From: Brasenia schreberi
Lineage: Eukaryota > Streptophyta > Magnoliopsida > Nymphaeales > Cabombaceae
Direction: 5' to 3'
Assembly (NCBI GenBank): GCA_036023115.1
Contig: JAYKKT010000074.1
Span: forward strand, 6,645,501-6,709,500
Length of the DNA: 64,000 bases
Shown here: in pieces, positions 34,400-45,600 of the stretch
How positions within the stretch are numbered: position 1 is the first letter of the stretch
Layout: every line of letters starts with the position of its first letter
Program-made: the position numbers and the translations under genes
Notes under the pieces: generated by a model
Told to the model about the DNA's origin: nothing
Seen by the model: the letters and a program-made list of their open reading frames with translations, nothing else
Database searches by the model: none

Positions 34400-34675
34400 T
34401 TATATAGGACTAGCTTCCTTACCCCCCCGCATCCGTCCATAATCAAAATGCGGAGACCCTCTCTGAAAAATTTTCACTACATTCGGGCGGCAATGTAGTG
34501 GGACCAACTTCTTTACCCACACCCCTCCATGATGTGGGAACCCTCTCTGCAATTGATTCACTACATTCGGGCATAAATATAGTAGCCCTTGCTTACTTAT
34601 TACTGCATTCGGGCTCTGCAGCACATCGCTAGGCGGGGACGCCCCAAAGCAATACTCATAATTTTTGTAATCCAT
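34400..34675 (-). CDS. Leader open frame, second LINE copy
   Basis: 91 codons from MDYKNYEYCFG to GGKEASPI, the counterpart of 18799-19074. The upstream extension seen in the first copy is closed here by a TAG. See the findings for why its openness is notable. Confidence 0.4.
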   Translation of the reverse strand: MDYKNYEYCFGASPPSDVLQSPNAVISKQGLLYLCPNVVNQLQRGFPHHGGVWVKKLVPLHCRPNVVKIFQRGSPHFDYGRMRGGKEASPI

Positions 34676-34779
34676 GTTATAAAAAACTGACGAAGTTTTA
34701 CGCTGGCTGTCGGAAGCCTAACACAACCCTCCTCCTTTATCCGGGGTTGGGACCGGCAATGCAAGGGTGATCCCTTACA

Positions 34780-35313
34780 TGGGTGTAGTTATTTGCATGA
34801 AAAACATAAACAATAAATTAGAATGAGAAGTACTTCACTATCGTAATTAGAAGTCTTATGCTAACTAAAACAACAAAGATATTATATACTTAAATATTGT
34901 TAATCACGAGTGTTAATAACATACTTTAAAACAAAAAGACTATCACCTACTAATGATTTCATGTCATACCCTAACCAAACTCCAGTAATGTTAATTTCAA
35001 CTCTTAGACTACAACAAAAACAAATACATCATATACTTAACTAATGTTGATTTCAACTCTTACCCTATATCAATCGTTGTAATGTTGATTTCATGTCTCG
35101 TCATTGTGAGATAAAATAACATTCTTCATTTTAGATTCATCATTACACTCGTACACCAACCGTACTAAATATATCATCATTTATATCAAAACATAATCAT
35201 TCAATTAGAATGATAAGCACTTTACTACCATTAGTTATAAGTCTTATGCTAACCATAAAAACAAATACATCATATACTTCATTGATTTCATTTCAAGTCT
35301 TACAACAGACTTT
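34780..35313 (+). repeat. Satellite segment
   Basis: Subrepeats with 'cattcaattagaatgataag' and 'actaatgttgatttcaactc'. It ends at the copia element. No genes. Confidence 0.75.
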
Positions 35314-35559
35314 TGAAAAGAGAATGGAGGATAGTGGACAACAACGTGTAAATCCAATTCAGTTTCTCGGGCTTTGGTTTTTTATTTTTTTGTATTTTAA
35401 GTTTGGTTTTAAAGGTAGCATTAAATAAGCCTTATTAATGGTAATTTGGTAAATTAAGTCATTGTAATGCTGATATTTAAGAGGTGAAAACCCTATCAAT
35501 AAGAGCAATTAGAGTGTCAGAGAAAGAAAGAGAAATAGTGAGGGGCAGCAACACCATAA
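35314..35559 (+). repeat. 5' LTR of the copia element, truncated
   Basis: Aligns with 38967-39220 through 'gagaatggaggat', 'tattttaagtttg', 'gtaaattaagtcattgtaat' and 'gaggtgaaaaccctatca'. It lacks the last roughly 65 bases present in the 3' copy and also a roughly 17-base piece after 'gagaatggaggat.gtgga'. Confidence 0.8.
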
Positions 35560-38500
35560 GCCATTTCAAATCACGAGTATTTGGCTTGAAAAAAGAAACT
35601 ATAGGGAATGAGCAAGATCTATTGAACTTATCTTACACTCTAGAGGAAAATTATCTATTATCAAATAGAATCAACCATGATCGAAAATTATCTATTATCA
35701 AATAGAATCAACCATGACCTGAAGAAGATAGTGCAGATTTTGAAAATTGGTCGAAAGATGATGCATGGGTAAGCTCATAGCTCATTCAATCTATGAACCA
35801 TTCCATTAGTAAAACGTTTATGTATGGGAGAAATTTGGACTGCAATCGAGGAAGCTTATTGAAGACAAAAGAATATAGCCAAAGAGCATGAGATCATTTA
35901 GAGAATCAGAAAATGTTACCAAGGAATCAGATTCGTGAATGAGTTATTAAGGGGACTTTGGAACAAACAAAGGTATATTATGAAAAACAAATGCATTCAC
36001 TATATAAAAGAGAGAACAACAAATGATGAAATCTGAAAAGTGTTTGATTTGCTTTGGAGAATCTCTCCTGAATATGAATCAATCAAGTTGAATGTTCTCA
36101 ACAAGAAAGAACTTCTCTCACTAGGAATAGTATATTCACTCCTATTAAGGAAGGAAGATCAAAGAAATTTAGAGAAAGGAGAGCAGATACAAGTTGAAAA
36201 ATATGCCTTTGCTAGTTAGAGACAAATTAATTATCAAAGAGAAAGAGATTCAATCAGAGGTTGAGGAAGAGGAGGATATCAAAATTATGATGATAAGAAC
36301 AAACTATAGTGTACTCATTATGGAAAAAGGAGGCATACCTGTGAACATTGCTGAGAAATTATTGGACGGCTAGCATAATATAAAGATTATGGCAGTAATG
36401 TGGCAGCTACATCTAAAAAGAAAATTGAATTAAGTCCTATTGATGAAATGACAGAATTAAAGAAATAGAAACAAGAGTGTGTGACCAACCTTCAACCTCT
36501 TCATTAAAGATTGAATTAAGTCTTCTACTTCCTATAGTATCAATGGTAACTCGTTTTTAAAAAATTCGGAATGCTCTAATTTCTGGGTAATAGATTAAGT
36601 GTTACCGATCATATGGTAGGAGATAAGTGATTCTATAAAGTATTTTATAAAGTGTGAAGTTACTTCCACACATCAGTATGTTAAGGTGGTAAACGGTTCC
36701 TTAATTCAAATGAAAGGAAAGGAGTAATTCAAGCAAACAATCTCAAATTTAACTCAGTGATTTATATTCTCAAATTCCCAATGAATCTACTTTAAGTAAG
36801 TTCCTTGATTAGAGATATGAATTACTCAGTTACTTTTTCGTCATATGGTTATATATTTAAGGATCTGAGGACGAGAGAAACCTTTAGACATGGTGAGCTA
36901 TAGAATGGGCTATACATACACCCTGGACCACAAACTTTAGTTTAGATAAGAGTATTAGCAACTACTACAAAAAAAAAAGAGATAAGGATTTGACATTGTT
37001 GGTTAGGTAATTTAACGTTATCTAAAATTAGAGAATTAGTTCCTCTTGTAATCTCCAGTGATTTAGTCATTTAGTGTAATGTATGTCAAAGGGATAAACA
37101 TCGTAGAGCCTCTTTTCCTAGTAATGAGCCTAAATCATCAATTCCATTTGAGTTAACTCACTATGATGTATGAGGACCATAATTGATACCTTCCTTGGGA
37201 AACTTCAAATATTTTGTTACTTTCATTGATGATTACTGTAGACTTACCTTTGTTTATCTTATGAAATCTAAACCAGAAGTATCCTTGATTTTTCCTATGA
37301 TTTACGGTCTCATTAAGACTCAGTTCGGGGGGAAAATCCTCATTCAAATTGATCAAGCATGAAATTAATCCATTTCATCTTATTTAAAGAGTGTTTGAAT
37401 GTGTTTGTTATGTTCATGTACATAATCAATTCCGAGATAAGCTTGACCCAAGGGTTGTTAAATGTGTTTTCATTGATATTCATCTGAAAAGAAAGGATAT
37501 GTTTGTTATGATCGTAAGTCTCATAGGAAGTATATCTCTTTGGATGTAACATTCTTTGAAACTACTTCCTTCTTCCAAAAACATACTGATTTGTCAAATT
37601 CTAGCATTGAAGCGATAACTCTTCCAATGGACATTATAAGTGATGAAATATACTAAGATCATTCTGTTGCAGAAAATGGTCAACCACAAGAAGAAAACAA
37701 GATGAAAGTGAAGACTTGGACATTCCCATAGCCCTTCTGAAAGGTAAAAGATTACGTGGTAATTATCCGATTTCTCAATTTATCACTTATGATCAATAAT
37801 CATCCGGCTATCATAATTTTGTGTTAAAAATTGAGTTACATCAAGTTCCAAAAAGTTTTCTTAAAGCATCACAATAGGAACACTAGGTCGAAGCCATGAA
37901 ATCTAAGCTTCAAGTACTTGAGAAAAATCAGACGTGGGAGGTTAGCAATCTACCATTAGGCAGAAAGACACTCAGTTATAAGTGGGTGTATACTATCAAA
38001 TTCAAAGCAAATGGGATATTAGAGAGGTATAATGCAAGACTAGTAACCCGCTGCTATAGTCAATCATATGGGATTGACTATGAGGAGACATTTGTGCCTT
38101 AATAGCCAAGATGAATCATTGTAAGAATTCTCATACTCACTAACGCTACTCACTTTGGATGGAAATTACACCGGTTTGATGTTAAAAATAAATTTTCTTC
38201 ATGGAAGGAGACTTAGAGGAGGAAGTTTATATGGAAATTCTCCTAGTATATGATTCCACTAATGGAAGGAACAAGGTGTGCGGAGTTAAAGAAAGGCGTT
38301 ATATAGATTGAAGCAATCACCAGGCTTAATTTGGAAGATTCACAAAACAATGGTGTCCTAAGAATACACAAAAGTCAAGTGATCATACTTTCTTTTTTAA
38401 ACATTCACAAAGAAAGTAACCCGCTGCCTTGCTTTGCGACAGTTGGATGACATCATTATAATATCAGAGATGATCTAGCTTGAGAAGTAACTCCTAAAAG

Positions 38501-38966
38501 AAGAAATTAGCAATTGAGTTTGAAATAAAAGATCTTGAAAGCTAAAGTATTCTCCTTTGGAATTGAAGTTGTCTATTACAAGCAAGGTATCTTCATTTCT
38601 CAAAGGAAATACTACCCTAGATCTTCTCAAAGAGATCGAAAACTTAGGTAAGGCTACCAATGTACCTATTGAATAGATTCCTATACTTTGTGATATTAAA
38701 GAAGACTTTATTCCTATACTTTCTGATAATAAAGCAACTATATATATAGCTTCAAATCTAGTATATCATGAGAGAACTAAACATATTGAAATTGATTATC
38801 ATTTTATACGGGACAATGTTCATATCAAAGAATTTCGGCTGGAACATGTGAAGTCAAAAAATCAATGTGTAGACATGCTAACTAAGGCTCTTTAACAAGA
38901 ATCTATTTGGCAAATTGTATAGTAAGTTGGGTGTAACTTTCATCTTTCACTCAACTTGAGGGGGAG

Positions 38967-39285
38967 TGTTAAGAGAATGGAGGATCGTGGACTACATTAG
39001 AAGTGGACGACAACGTGTAAATCTGATTAAGTTTCTCGAGCTTTATTTTTTTATTTTTGTGTATTTTAAGTTTGATTTTAAAGATAGCTTTAAAGACTCA
39101 TTAATGACAATTAGGTAAATTAAGTCATTGTAATGTTGATATTTAAGAGGTGAAAACCCTATCAGGCAATTAGAGTGTAAGAGAAAGAAAGAGAAATAGA
39201 GAGGGGCAACAACACTATAACAGCCAGCTGATTCCTGCCATCTTCTTTGCACATTTTCTGTAACATCTTTATCTTCAATCTTCCT
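38967..39285 (+). repeat. 3' LTR of the copia element
   Basis: Starts TGTTAAGAG right after the polypurine tract. The right bound is set where satellite ('cacttctaaacaaggagact') resumes and could be off by several bases. Confidence 0.7.
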
Positions 39286-39811
39286 TATTTTTATACACTT
39301 CTAAACAAGGAGACTATATCTCTCACTAATGGTGATTTCAAGCCTTACTTAAACGAAATTCCACTAATGTTGATTTCAAGTTTCAACTCCTATAATAATA
39401 CTAAGAAAAAAGACGTTATATAGCACACTAATGTTGATTTCAAGTCTTACTCTAACAACACTCCACTAATATTGATTGTAAGTGTTACAATCACCCTGCA
39501 TCACTTTGTCGTGTATCGTCATTGTGAAATTAAATAACATTCTTCATTTTAGATTTTAGAGTATGCCCTTACATCAACCACACTAAATATATCGTCATTT
39601 ACATCGAAACATAATAAATCAATTAGAATAACAAGTACTTCGCTACCATTGATTATAGGTCTCTTGAAGAAAACATACTTCTAAACAAAACAGTAGATCC
39701 CTTTCTAATGTTCATATCGAGTCTTACCTTAACCAAAACAACAAAAACATCTTATACTTCACAAATATTGATTTTCAAGTCTTACACTAAGCTCACGTTC
39801 CACTAATATTG
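39286..39811 (+). repeat. Satellite segment
   Basis: Subrepeats with 'actaatgttgatttcaagtc' resume after the copia element and run to the 8-bp duplication of the next transposon. No genes. Confidence 0.8.
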
Positions 39812-39819
39812 ATTTTAAG

Positions 39820-41205
39820 CTATGTTACATGGATATGGGTTCGATAGGAGTACTTGGTACGAGTAAGAGTACGGAATACGCAATTTTTTAGAAAACTAAG
39901 GTATGAATATGCCACTATTAAAAACATAATAAAAATAAATTTACTTATATATATATATACATAATTATATATAGAGCATTCTATATTTTAAAGAGCACGT
40001 GCTTGGCAAATAAATATCAAAGTCATGGAGGTAACCAAAGAATAATAGTTGCTGAAATGCATAAAGAACTCATCATGATTCAAAAATGTACAAAAAGAAC
40101 CTTTAATTAAGCTTGCTTTTGATGTCATATTGGTTTTAAGTATTAATACATCTCTATCGCGTATCGTACGATACAATTTTTATAACTATTGGTTTTTCTT
40201 TCTACTCCAACTTTAGTTTAGTTATGCAAGATGATGGAAGTGAACCAATTTTTCTATGGAAGTGCAAGATCATGAGCCCAAGATGGCTCTGGCCTGATGG
40301 TTGATTCAAGCAGTTGCAAATGATATTTGGTGGTCCTAGCTATAGGCTCATGCTAAAATTTGTTTAAAGTGTTTGAATCTTTTCGGATGAATGTTCTATT
40401 TGAATCTGTGATTGATGATTAATCCATGCTGAGGGTTACAACTTTGTATTCGGAGAGATTGCAACCAAATTTTATGGCCGGGGACTGGCCTGTTTTATGT
40501 CTTAAGAAAGTTTCCACCCTTATGATTCGATTACCTAAAGATATCATCTGAAAAGATTCTAGTCACATGCATTAGATAGGCCCAAAGAACTCCCATCCAA
40601 GACTGAGAACCAACTGCTTCCGTAAAGACCAGTCACTTATATACGTATATATATGTATATATAGAGAAAGAGAGGGATCATGAAAAAGCCATGCTTGTGG
40701 CTTTGTTGCAGTTCATCATCTGCCACTGCGGTTGCATACCGTATATGTACCACGACACATACTCAGTTTCATATCTCCTACACTGTTAGAGATTATAGCG
40801 CTGATGGACGCACTCTGTCAATCACTCCATTGTCATTCTTAGAAATTCACGTATACATGCTTTTTAAGCATGAAGCAGCATGCTTGTGGCTTTGTTGCAA
40901 TTCATCATCTGCCACTGCGGCTGTATGCCTCATACGTACCACGGTACTCAGTTTCAGACTCTTACACTCTTGGAGATCGGCCTGTTGATGGACGCACTCT
41001 GTCAATCACTCACTCCATTGTCATTCTTAGAAATTCACGTATACATGCTTTTTAAGCATGAAGCGGCTAGAACAACTCAAACAAGAGCCGCAACTTGGTG
41101 AAGCACACGTATCGATACGTACCACACGTAACGATACGTGTATCCATATCGGGTACGTACCGGATATAGGTACGTCAACCAAATTGGCGTACCCATGCAA
41201 CATAG
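39820..41205. mobile_element. Non-autonomous hAT-type transposon, 1386 bp
   Basis: Inverted ends CTATGTTACATGG (left) and the complement of CTATGTTGCATGG (right) are flanked by ATTTTAAG on both sides (39812-39819 and 41206-41213), a perfect 8-bp target duplication. There is no transposase. The right subterminal part (41105-41185) is full of 'gatacgt/acgtatc' motifs. A tandem duplication fills 40691-41064. The ends resemble the right end of the hAT element at 52565, so a transposase of that group may have mobilised it. Confidence 0.88.
40691..41064 (+). repeat. 189-bp tandem duplication inside the hAT element
   Basis: 'atgcttgtggctttgttgca' through 'atgctttttaagcatgaagc' occurs twice in tandem, starting at 40691 and 40880. 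The copies differ by scattered changes and a few small indels. Each holds 'tgctttttaagca', a short hairpin. Confidence 0.9.
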
Positions 41206-41213
41206 ATTTTAAG

Positions 41214-42437
41214 ACTTACCACCACCCTGCACACTTTATCGTATATCATTTGAGTGAGACAAAAAAACAAAATCTTCACTAATGTTGATTTCAAGTCTTA
41301 ACTAAACCACAACCACAAATAGTTCGTATACTTTTCTAATATTGATTTTAACTTTTACCCTAACCACACTCCACTAATGTTGATTTTAAGTGTTACAATC
41401 ACCTCACATAACTGTCTTGTCTTAGTGAGATAAAATAACAATCTTCATTTTAGATTGTTGAGTAAACCTTTAATAAACTACGGTAAACATATTATCATCT
41501 AAATTGATACATAATCATTCAATTAGAACAAAAAGTACTTCACTATCGTTGATTAGAAGTCCCCCAAAAACAACATAATTCAAAACACATGTAACATGTC
41601 CCTCACTAATGTTGATTTCAAAGCCTCCCCATAAACAAACTCAAATAATGATGATTTAGGTCTTACCCTAACCATAACGAAAAAAACACTATATACTTCA
41701 CTAATGTTGATTTTTAGGCCATACCCTAACCATACTCCACTAATGCTCATTTCAAATTTCAAGTCCTATCACCACCAACATCACTTTATCGTATATCGTC
41801 TAAGTGAGACAAAATAAAAGTCTTCAATTTAGCTTGTTGATTCCTTCCTTATGTCAACCGCACTAAACACATCCTCTTCTAAATCAATACACGGTCATTC
41901 AATCAAAAAAATAAAATACTATCATTAGAAGTCTCCTGAAAAACAATGTGCACAAAACATATCCCTCACTAATGTTAATTTCGGGTCTTTCCTTATTGAC
42001 ACAAATAAAAAGGATATATGCCTTACCAATGTTGATTTCAAGTCTTACCCAAAACAAACTCTATCAATATTGATTTCAAGTCTTTTCCTAACCACACAAA
42101 CAAAGAAGTCACATTCTTTACTAATGTTCATTTAAATTCTTACTCAAAACAAACTCTACTAAGGTTGATTTCAAGTCTTTCTCTAACCACACAAACAAAG
42201 AAGTCGCATTCTTCACTAATATTGATTTCAAGTCTTACAATAACCATAACCACATATACTTTACATACTATACTAATATTGATTTCAAGTCTTTTTCTAA
42301 CCACACAACAAAGAAGGCACATTCTTCACTAACGTTGATTTCAAATCTTACATAAAACAAACCCTATTAATGTTGATTTCAAGCCTTTTCCTAACCGCAC
42401 AAACAAAGAAGTCACAATCTTCAATGATTTCGAGTCT
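41214..42437 (+). repeat. Satellite segment
   Basis: Better-preserved subrepeats, alternating short ('aaccacactccactaatg') and long ('acacaaacaaagaagtcaca') forms. Interrupted at 42438 by a solo LTR. No genes. Confidence 0.85.
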
Positions 42438-42689
42438 TGTTTCGAGTCAAGAACAAGCCAAAAACACAAGTCAAGGTGTTGTCCAAGAACATGTTTATTA
42501 ATGTATATAGGAGCTCTATTTATAGAGCAAGAAGTGAGAGAAAGAAGGAAGGGCTAGCAGCCAGCCGATAGGGGTTTCCCCAATGTCTAGTAACGACAGG
42601 CTAAAGATGGCCAGTGCCCTAATGGCCCCCGCTATTAGCTACACAATACAAGCACGGGCCCTACTGGCCCGTCCTATTACAATTTAACA
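42438..42689 (-). mobile_element. Solo LTR, 252 bp
   Basis: Starts TGTTTCGAGTC and ends AATTTAACA (TG...CA). It contains the palindrome-like 'gctctatttatagagc', whose complement carries a TATAAAT box, so the LTR reads on the minus strand. G+C content is clearly higher than the satellite around it. No matching 5-bp flanks were found (agtct and aaacc). No internal domain, primer site or second LTR is present. Confidence 0.7.
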
Positions 42690-45600
42690 AAACCAATACA
42701 TAACCATTCCATTAGAACAAAAAGTATTTCACTATAGTTTATTAGAAGTCGCTTCTAAAAGCACCTAACATATCCCTCATTAATGTTGATTTCAAAGTCT
42801 TGCCACAAACAAGCTCTATCAAAGTTGATTTAAGTCTTACCCTAACCACAATGATAAAGACACCATATATTTCACTAATGTTATTTTGAGGTCATACCTT
42901 GACCACACTCCACTAATGCTCATTTCAAGTCATACCGCCCCCAGCATCACTTTATCAAATATCGTCTAAATGATAATAAATAAAGTCTTCAATTTAAATT
43001 ATTGATTCCTTCCTAACATCACCATGCCAAACGTATTCTCATATAAATCAATACATAATCATTTAAATTAAAAAAATACTCCCAATAGTTTATTAGAACT
43101 CTCTTCAAGAACAATGCACTTCTAAACACACAACATATATTATCCCTCACAAACGTTCATTTGAAGTCTTTCCCTAATTACACAAACAAAGAAGACACAT
43201 TCTTCACCTATTTTGATTTCAAGTCTTACCCAATACAAACTCTACTAATGTTCATTTTAAGTCTTTCCCTAACCAAACAAAATAAGAAGTCACATTCTTC
43301 ACTAATGTTGATTTAAGTTTCACCCTAACCACATCGCACCAATGTTGATTTTAAAACTCACCCTAACCATACTCTGCTAATGTTGATTTGAATCTCACCC
43401 TAACCATACATAACTTTCTCGTGTCTTGTCTTAGCGAGATAAAATAATAAACTTTGTTTCATATTGTTGACTTGAAGTCTTACCAAAAACAAACTCTACT
43501 AATGTTGATTTCAAGTCTTTCCCAAACCACAAAAAACAAAGAAGTCGCATTCTTCACTAATGTTAATTGCAAGTCTCACCCTAACCACATTGCACCAATA
43601 TTGATTTTAAGTCTCACCCTAACCATACTCCGCTAATGTTAAAAGTCTTGCCGCAAAAAAGCTCAACCAATGTTGATTTAACTCTTACCCTAACAACAAT
43701 AACAAAGGCACCATATACTTCACTAATGCAGATTTTTAGATCATACCCTATCCACACTCTCTTAATGTGAGGTTCAAGTCTTACCACCACCCACCGTCAC
43801 TTTATTATATATCGTCTAAGCGAGACCAAATAAAAGTCTTACATTTAGATGTTGGATTCCTTCCTAACATCAACCACGCCAAGCAAATGCTCATCTAACT
43901 CAATACACAATCATTTAAATTGTAACAAAAAAATAATTCACAGTCGTTGATTAGAAGTCTCCACAAGAATAACACATTTAACACACACAACATATCCCTC
44001 ACTAATGTTGATTTCAAGTATTTGCCTAACCACACAAACAAAGAAGGCATATTTTTTATATATGTAGATTCCAAGTCTTACCCAAAACAAATTCTACTAT
44101 TGTTGATTTCAAGTCTTTCCTAAACTACACAAACAAAGAAGTCACATTCTTCACTAATGTTAATGCAAGTCTCACCCTATCTACAATGCACCACTGTTTA
44201 TTTTAAGTCTCACTCTAACTATACTCTGCTAATGTTGATTTCAATCTCATGCTAACCATACGTAGCTTTCTCGTGTCCTATCTTAGCGAGATAAAACAAC
44301 AAACTTCATTTCAGATTGTTGAGAAAACACTTGTATCAACCGCACTAAAAGTATTATCATCTAAACTGATACATAATCATTCCATTAGAACAAAAAGTAT
44401 TTCACTATCGTTGATTAGAAGTCTCTTCTAAAAGCACCAACCATATCCCTCACTAAAGATGATTTCAAAGTCTTGATACAAACAAGCTCTACCAATGTTG
44501 ATTTAAGTGTTACCAAAACCACAATGACAAAGACACCATATACTTTACTATGGTTGCTTTTTAGGTCAAACCCTATCCACACACCACTAATGCTCATTTC
44601 AAGTCTTATCATCGCCCACTGTCACTTTATTGTATATCGTCTAAGCAAGACCAAAAAAAAGTCTACAACTTAGGTTGTGGATTCCTTCCAAACACCAACC
44701 ATGCCAAGCGAATTCACATCTAAATCAATACACAATCATTTAAAATAAAAAATACTTCCAAGTGGTTGATTAGAATTCTCTGAAGAACGACGCATTTCTA
44801 AACACACAACATATCTTTCACTAATGTTAATTTTAAGTCTTTTACTAACAAAACAAACAAAGAAGTCGCATTCCTCACTAATGATGATTCAAAGTCTTAC
44901 TCTAACCATACTACACAAATGTTGATTTCAATCTCACCCAATCCATACAAAGCTTTCTTGTGTCCTGTCTTAGCAAGATAAAGCAAGAAGCTTCGTTTCA
45001 GACTGTTAAGAAAACCCTTATATCAACCGCACTAAACGTATTGTCATCTAAAACGATACATCATCGTTCCATTGGAACAAAAAGTATTTCACTATCATTG
45101 ATTAGAAGTCTCTTCTAAAAGCACCTAACATATCCCTCACTAATGTTGATTTGAGTCTTGCTGCAAACAAACTTTACCAATGTTGATTTAAGTCTTACCC
45201 TAACCACAACGATCAAGACGGCATATATTTCACTAATGTTGATTTTTAAGTCACACCATGACCACACTCCACTAATGCTCATTTCAAGTCTTATTGCCCC
45301 AGCATCACTTTATCATATATCGTCTAACCGAGACCAAAACAAAAGTCTTCAATTTAAATTGTTGATTCCTTCCTAACATCAACCACACCAAGAGTATTCT
45401 CATTTAAATCAACAAACAATCATTTAAATTCTAACAAAAAATACTTCTCAATGGTTGATTAGAACTCTCTTGAAAAACAACGCATTTCTAAATAAACACA
45501 TCATATCCCCCACTAATGTTGATTTGAAGTCTTTCCCTAACCACACAAACAAAAAAGGCACATTCTTCACCTATTTTGATTTCTAAGTGTTATCCAAAAT

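Larger units (their letters stand above)
31554..34779 (-). mobile_element. RTE-type LINE, near full length, second copy
   Basis: On the minus strand the element starts at 34779 (TGTAAGGGATCACC) and ends in (GTT)n at about 31554. It is collinear with the copy at 18695-25132 but has no LTR insertion, so it supplies the unbroken sequence across that site (near 33905). Leader frame at 34675-34400; endonuclease remnants at about 34375-33890; linker and RT 33700-31592. The longest open part (32814-31789) carries [17 protein letters not shown] and LFADDI and runs to [15 protein letters not shown]. Stops, small indels and a short deletion in the linker (around 33480) make it inactive. No clear target duplication was found. 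Confidence 0.88.
35314..39285 (+). mobile_element. Ty1/copia LTR retrotransposon, heavily decayed
   Basis: Direct LTR-like repeats occur at 35314-35559 and from 38967 (TGTTAAGAGAATGG...), the second preceded by a polypurine tract (gagggggag). Internal order on the plus strand: gag remnants (from about 35730), a zinc knuckle near 36306-36360 (CTHYGK..HTCEHC), protease-like sequence near 36590, GAG-pre-integrase and integrase pieces (36990-37340: CNVCQRDKHRR, FIDDYCRL), RT start at 37896-38100 (QTWEVSNLP, KWVYTIKFKANG), and RNase H at about 38700-38895 (DNKATIYIASN, RTKHIEIDYHFIRD). That order (integrase before RT) is copia. Every domain is broken by stops. The 5' LTR is cut at its 3' side and the primer site is lost; no target duplication is seen. 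Confidence 0.87.

Noticed and set aside
34795..35313. Target duplication for the copia element at 35314
   Set aside because: The bases next to the 5' LTR (gactttt) do not recur after the presumed 3' LTR end, whose position is itself uncertain.
40641..40662. TATA-rich 'tatatacgtatatatatgta' as a promoter
   Set aside because: It is a simple AT repeat inside a non-autonomous transposon with no gene after it.
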